From: Oppiella nova
Taxonomy: Eukaryota; Arthropoda; Arachnida; Sarcoptiformes; Oppiidae
DNA length: 28,596 nt
Direction: 5' to 3'
NCBI GenBank assembly: GCA_905397405.1
Contig: CAJPVJ010000308.1
Span: 1 to 28,596 of the forward strand
Shown here in pieces: positions 24,008 through 28,596 of this stretch; the stretch's first letter is position 1, and every line of letters begins with the position of its first letter. The position numbers and the translations under genes are program-made. Below the pieces are notes generated by a model, which saw only the letters and a program-made list of their open reading frames with translations, did not search any database and was not told the DNA's origin.

Positions 24008-27000
24008 CTATCTTGAGTTGGTTTCTAAGATTTCAACATCACTTGTGTTGCCATTACTGGACACGAGTCCAGTGGTCGGCGCTTTCGATTCACTACTCTT
24101 TCTATGAATGGTTTCCAATTGATTATCAATTAGAGAACCAATCGATAGCTTAGAGTTGGTTATGTTTAACGAATGGTTTAATACATTTGGTACCAGAGCT
24201 GCAAGTGTTGTGCCATTCGTGGGACCCAATGAAGGCGATGAGGTCTCGGATGAGGACGAGGAGGACGTATGCAATGGAGTGGACCCACTCTTACTGGTCT
24301 TCATATAAGAGCCGGCGCTGGCACTCAACGAATGCAAACTATTTAGATAAGGATTTGCCGGATATATGCTCGACGCGGACGACGAAGGGTTCGGTGGCTG
24401 AGGGGGAGGTATGTGTGGGTGCGATGTGTGAGGAGTCCGAGGATTATGACCGCCCGGAAGACCAGATGTGAAAGACATGTCATTGGATCGCATGTGAGAA
24501 GCAATGAGTTTCGAGTTATGCTTTTCGATCGAATGACTCAACATTTCCTTTTCGGCGCTCTCTTTGGCGATTCGCTCCATAAGAGAGGCGCCGCCGCCCG
24601 AAGAGTTCAACAGACTATACCTCTGGAAGATGTTATCCCTGTCCAGGAAGTCGGGCCTCACTTGCAGTTCGTGCAGACTCTTGAAGGGATCGACGGCTGG
24701 TATTAATGGATTCCAATACGAGCGCAAAGATTCGGCCGAATTGTTGGTATTGTAGTGAGAGGTGACGGGAGGGGGAGTGCCGTGAAGGCCGCCAAACAGA
24801 CTCATGAATCGAGCCTTTTCTAACTGGTTGTTCAAACCCATTGCCGCTAAAGTGGATGACGGGTTGAGGAGATTGGATGCACTGGAAGTGGTGGTGAGTG
24901 TAGTCCTGCCTTTGGTGTCGTTGGCATCGGTGGCAAACCGGGCGGTCTGTCCGTTCGGTCCGTTCTCTTCCTTTTGTTCGTCTTTGACGCCAACAGAACT
25001 CAATCTATTGTTATCGAAGGCACTCATATCGGCGTTTGAAGTCTTGGTAGAGCTATGGCTATGGCTTTGGCTATGGATATGACTGTGGCTGTGATGATGA
25101 CTATGGCTGTGGTGTGACTGATGTGATGATGAATGTGACGGATGGCTATGAGATGACGAATGATGTGATCGATGAAGAGGTGAACGCGAAGAATCTCTTT
25201 TACTGTTCATTTTGAGCCAATCCTTGTTCTTATCGGAAAAGATGTCTCCATTTCTGACGTGAGATAACGAAGAATTGGAACTCTGTTTATGACTATTTAA
25301 CTGATCCTTATGTTTGGCTTCTATTTTATCATCACTTCTGGATTTCTCTCTTTCGAAGCGTTTGGCGTCTTTGTCGCCACTCTCCGAGTGTTTCCGTTTG
25401 TGATACAAGTCTTCGTTGAGTCGATTGCGTTCGGCCTCTGCTTTGAGTCCTCCCCACGAAGCCGAGGAAGTGCTCGAAGACGTCGATGCCGTCAATGGAG
25501 GAAACAATGCGGGTGTCGGTCGAGTCGATGCACTTCTGGACCATAAATCAGGTCCTGAGGCACTCAATCCGGGCAGACATCCAGGGATTGGTAGGTCTCG
25601 CGCTCCAGATATAGGTGTCGGACCAAACAGTGTGCCCGAAGGCGTGGGAGGGCCCGCCACTGGAGGCAAACCCAATGAACTAAAGTTTCCAAACGATGGA
25701 AATCGAGTGAAATTCGTTGTTCTGGACGAGAGATGAGGCGATGGAGGCGTTGATCCGAATTGATTGTGATGTGAAGGCAGTGGAGAGTCAAAGGGCGTCC
25801 GCGAAGGGGCGGCGCTCATAAGGGGTGACGAGAAGGGCGGCAGTTCTTGGGTCCGCGGACCCAACGAAAACATATGGTTAAGGGGTCGCAGCAGGTCTGA
25901 TGACCCGCTCTTAGACGCACCCGTTCCCGAGGGAACACCACTTTTGTGGGACAAATCCATTTGTTGCTGTTTCTGCTGGTGATGGTATATCTCCCACGCG
26001 ATCCTCACATGCATTGCACACCAGCGCCCGGACTTCTGTAAGAGTTTTACAAACCATTAGTTTATTTCGTGTTTTTGTTATTCATTTCAATGCAGACATA
26101 CCGCTGAAGGTTTAGTTTTAGTGGACAATGAGTTCAACTAAATTGAGATAAAATGATAATTTTAGTCAATAATTCCTTTACAGTAATCAAGTAAACAATT
26201 TGAAAGCAAAATGAAAGCAAAATTGAAGCAAACCTTAGGCTGAAAAGCTGCCGAGTGGCCGGGCGGTCCAAATGGAGTGGTCGCTGAGGCCGTTAAGCTA
26301 CCCGTTTGTGGGGTTATTGTCGAACCTCCGGGTGTTAAAAGGGGTGAAAGACTAGGAAAGCCGGATAGGCTGAGAGGGTTACAACAAACCATTAGTTTAT
26401 TTCGTGTTTTTGTTATTCATTTCAATGCAGACATACCGCTGAAGGTTTAGTTTTAGTGGACAATGAGTTCAACTAAATTGAGATAAAATGATAATTTTAG
26501 TCAATAATTCTTTTACAGTAATAAAGTAAACAATTTGAAAGCAAACCTTAGGCTGAAAAGCTGCCGAATGGCCGGGCGGTCCAAATGGAGTGGTCGCTGA
26601 GGCCGTTAAGCTACCCGTTTGTGGGGTTATTGTCGAACCTCCGGGTGTTAAAAGGGGTGAAAGACTAGGAAAGCCGGATAGGCTGAGAGGGTTACGATTG
26701 AAATAAGCAGTCGTCTGATCGAGTTTAGGGAACTGGATGTAAAAAATATAAATATGATTTACACAACGATCATAAGGTTTCCTTTGAGTGAAAATACCGC
26801 TAAATGTGGGTTCGATTGTTGCACTAAAGGACTGGCCATCGCTGGTGTCATAGGAAAGGGTTGATTCTGTGGCATTGCATGGATGTGTTGATGCATCTCT
26901 GTTCTCATATAAGGCGGCGGAGGGATAGCAATAGTCCTGTCCAGTGAGGCCAGAAACCTGGTGTCCAACTCTCGCCTCAAGAAGTCTGATTGATCTAAGA

Positions 27001-28596
27001 GTAGATTGAGTGGAGTGTTAAACACGTGTCGATTGTGTCTCAAAAACAATGACTAACTTTGATGTGAAAAGAGTGAATCGCCGATAAACGGTGAAGGGGT
27101 GGCACTGGGGGCCACTGCACCGCCCACTGAAGGGAGTGCGGGAGGAATGGGTGACGCGAACATTGCTAAGTGATTGGAGTGGTTGGAGTGCACTGAAGAG
27201 GACAGTCCGATGTTAGGAGTTGCGGAGCGCGGCGTTAGACTTGACGGCGACAAGTGGGGGACAGCACTACCATTGAGTCCTGTACTGGAACTGTTACAAC
27301 CATTCAATTAGTATGGCATCAAAGGATCAATGAATGCATTCATATATAGTCAACAAATAAGGATTGCATACCTCGAAGAAGTCCACAAATGACTTTTAGG
27401 GGTCGAGTAGTTGTTTGGAAAGGTGTTGTCGGGAGAAGAGTTGGAAACAGTGACCGATGGTGTGGTGCGAGCACTCGAGCTCTTAGTACTCGACGTCTCT
27501 TCTCGTTCTCTACTTGTGTTGAAGGACTGACCGATTGATTGACTCAAATGACTAAGACTTGAGAGGCTGTTAGTGGAGCCCCGACTTTGTTGGGCAGCAC
27601 TCGGATGTAATGGAGTGTTGAGTGAATCACAACTCTTTTGATTGTTAGGACTCGAGTGACGATTCTGTTTGGCGGCAGTACTTTGATTAGAGAGCGGCGG
27701 TGAGGCTGTCCTTTTGACGCCTACACTATGCGAGTCTTTAACCACACTTTTGACACAATTGGAAACGTTTGATGAATTAATTTGAAAATTATTACAATTA
27801 GTCGACGAAGAGGTAGATTTGGGTGCTTTGGAGCAGATTCTGTCCAAACTGTAAGAGTTGTTCTCTTTGTTACTGTTTTCGAGTTTAGTGTTCAAAGAGG
27901 AAGAGGTGAGCGAGTGGTTGGAGAGCCCGACAGTCCTGTCCGACTCACCGGTGCGGGCATTGCATTGCTCTGAAGGGCTGGTATTGCGAAGAACGGATTC
28001 AATGAGATGTGAAGAATATGTTCGTTCGTATCCGTTAAGTGTCTTGTCTTTGGACTCCGACACAAATGCGTCCAATGGTTGAGAAGTGGACTCAATATTT
28101 AATACTAAGGAGTCGTTCACATCGGGCGTACCGAAGGGTTTGGGTGTGGACTCGGACTGAACGCACACTTCCGCTGCACTCGAACTGCTTTTTGTGGTCA
28201 ATTCGGATGCGGAAAGGGATGAGAGTGGAGGCGGTGTTTGTGTTAATTCACGGTTTGATTTGGGAGTGAGTGTCAGTTCAAACGCTTTGGATGAGGAACA
28301 GGTAGTCGACCCATTGGACTGACTATCCTTTCCCACATCAACACTAAGTATATGATGGCTATCACTCAGTTGGTCACCACTTTGGACGTCAGAACTATTT
28401 AAAGGCAGAGTCGCTGAAGAGGTGGACGACGACGATAGAGAGCTGTCATTGGATGTAGTGCTCAGACTCTTCGTTGACAACCCTTTATCGCAATCACTAA
28501 TGGATGAACTGCTCGAATGGTTGAGTGCCACCGACAGAGACGAAGAGTTTGCCGCCAATGATATGCTATTTATCTCATCCGACGAATCTTTGTCTA
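24008..28596 (-). CDS. tay: AUTS2 / FBRSL1 / tay bridge homologue (5' part outside window)
   Basis: Seen on the minus strand, 5' to 3': exon 28596-27372 (open to the window edge, Ser-rich), 27290-27058, 26994-26798, 26732-26547, 26035-24008 (stop TAG 24008-24010); all join in phase, giving at least 1,288 residues. Family markers in order: RRELDTRFLASLDRTIAIP and PYMRTEMHQHIH (vertebrate ELNTRFLASQDRSI, PYLRTEMHHH), a FPKLDQTTAYFNRN block, AAFQPK, then KSGRWCAMHVRIAWEIYHHQQ, the most conserved AUTS2 motif. A Pro/Ser-rich region, an acidic/basic KRKHSESGDKDAKRFEREK segment, a His/Ser run at 25051-25175 and a YWNPLIPAVDPFKSL motif follow. Family knowledge: nuclear regulator; vertebrate AUTS2 joins a non-canonical PRC1 complex, and fly tay acts in the nervous system. 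Odd: exon 4 is partly duplicated in the following intron. Confidence 0.93.
25051..25175 (-). repeat. tay: His/Ser-coding run in AUTS2/tay
   Basis: The minus strand codes about 40 residues that are almost only His and Ser, with the dipeptide HS repeated (HSHSHHHSHSHIHSQSHSHS). It is coding low complexity within the last exon. Vertebrate AUTS2 proteins also carry His-rich runs, where they have been linked to nuclear speckle localisation in other proteins. Confidence 0.85.
26049..26695. repeat. Recent tandem duplication (334 and 312 bp) spanning most of an AUTS2/tay exon
   Basis: Copy 1 is 26049-26382 and copy 2 26384-26695, both running ACAAACCATTAG to GAGAGGGTTAC. By eye they differ by one 22-base indel in a GAAAGCAAAA microrepeat and about three substitutions. 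Copy 2 holds the 3' 149 bases of exon 26732-26547 with its GTTTGC donor; copy 1 repeats that coding piece and donor but lacks the exon's first 37 bases and native acceptor. Confidence 0.92.
26235..26382 (-). pseudogene. Duplicated exon fragment in AUTS2/tay intron, probably not spliced in
   Basis: This minus-strand piece encodes the same residues as the functional exon (NPLSLSGFPSLSPLLTPGG to AAFQPK) and keeps the GTTTGC donor. It begins mid-exon at AACCCTCTCAG, so the true acceptor is missing. The only nearby acceptor-like site, CCCTCTCAG, would leave one extra base and shift the frame after the upstream exon, which ends in phase 0. Direct splicing from 26547 to 26035 keeps the frame. I therefore read it as a dead exon copy lying in the intron. 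Confidence 0.7.

Noticed and set aside
24187-25736. Plus-strand ORFs opposite the AUTS2/tay last exon
   Set aside because: They are antisense shadows of the Ser/His-rich coding exon, which has clear homology.

Overview
The window is eukaryotic nuclear DNA from an arthropod, most likely an acariform mite. Genes are split by GT-AG introns mostly 60-75 bases long, exons are GC-richer than the AT-rich introns and spacers, and the proteins match deeply conserved animal families. The mite assignment is inference from gene content and intron size. There is no operon, phage, CRISPR or prokaryotic feature.

Layout: (1) 26-11241, plus strand: the Mask/ANKHD1/ANKRD17 gene, seven exons, two ankyrin blocks and a single KH domain. 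(2) 11800-12948, minus strand: a mitochondrial ribosomal protein L1 gene in about five small exons, convergent with mask. (3) 13815-21909, plus strand: the CCR4-type deadenylase CNOT6 (twin), seven exons, head-to-head with the L1 gene across about 0.87 kb. Its 6 kb intron 3 holds a 290-codon unrecognised ORF (17416-18288) and a perfect 128-bp tandem duplication. (4) 24008-28596 (runs off the right edge), minus strand: the AUTS2/tay bridge homologue, convergent with CNOT6 across a 2.1 kb AT-rich spacer.

The four recognised genes are unrelated housekeeping or regulatory genes: a scaffold/KH RNA-binding protein, a mitoribosome subunit, mRNA deadenylation, and a chromatin-linked regulator. No shared pathway is evident from the arrangement.

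Points for a second look: a very recent tandem duplication carrying most of one AUTS2 exon but not its splice acceptor; a same-length but unrecognisable replacement of one to two ankyrin repeats in mask; a stretch in mask where three reading frames succeed one another around one in-frame stop; a stop-free, frame-preserving CNOT6 intron made of an 18-bp minisatellite; and the intronic ORF. Some of these (frame mosaic, L1 exon 2/3 mismatch, tandem copies) could be residual assembly errors, and the same reads would settle them.
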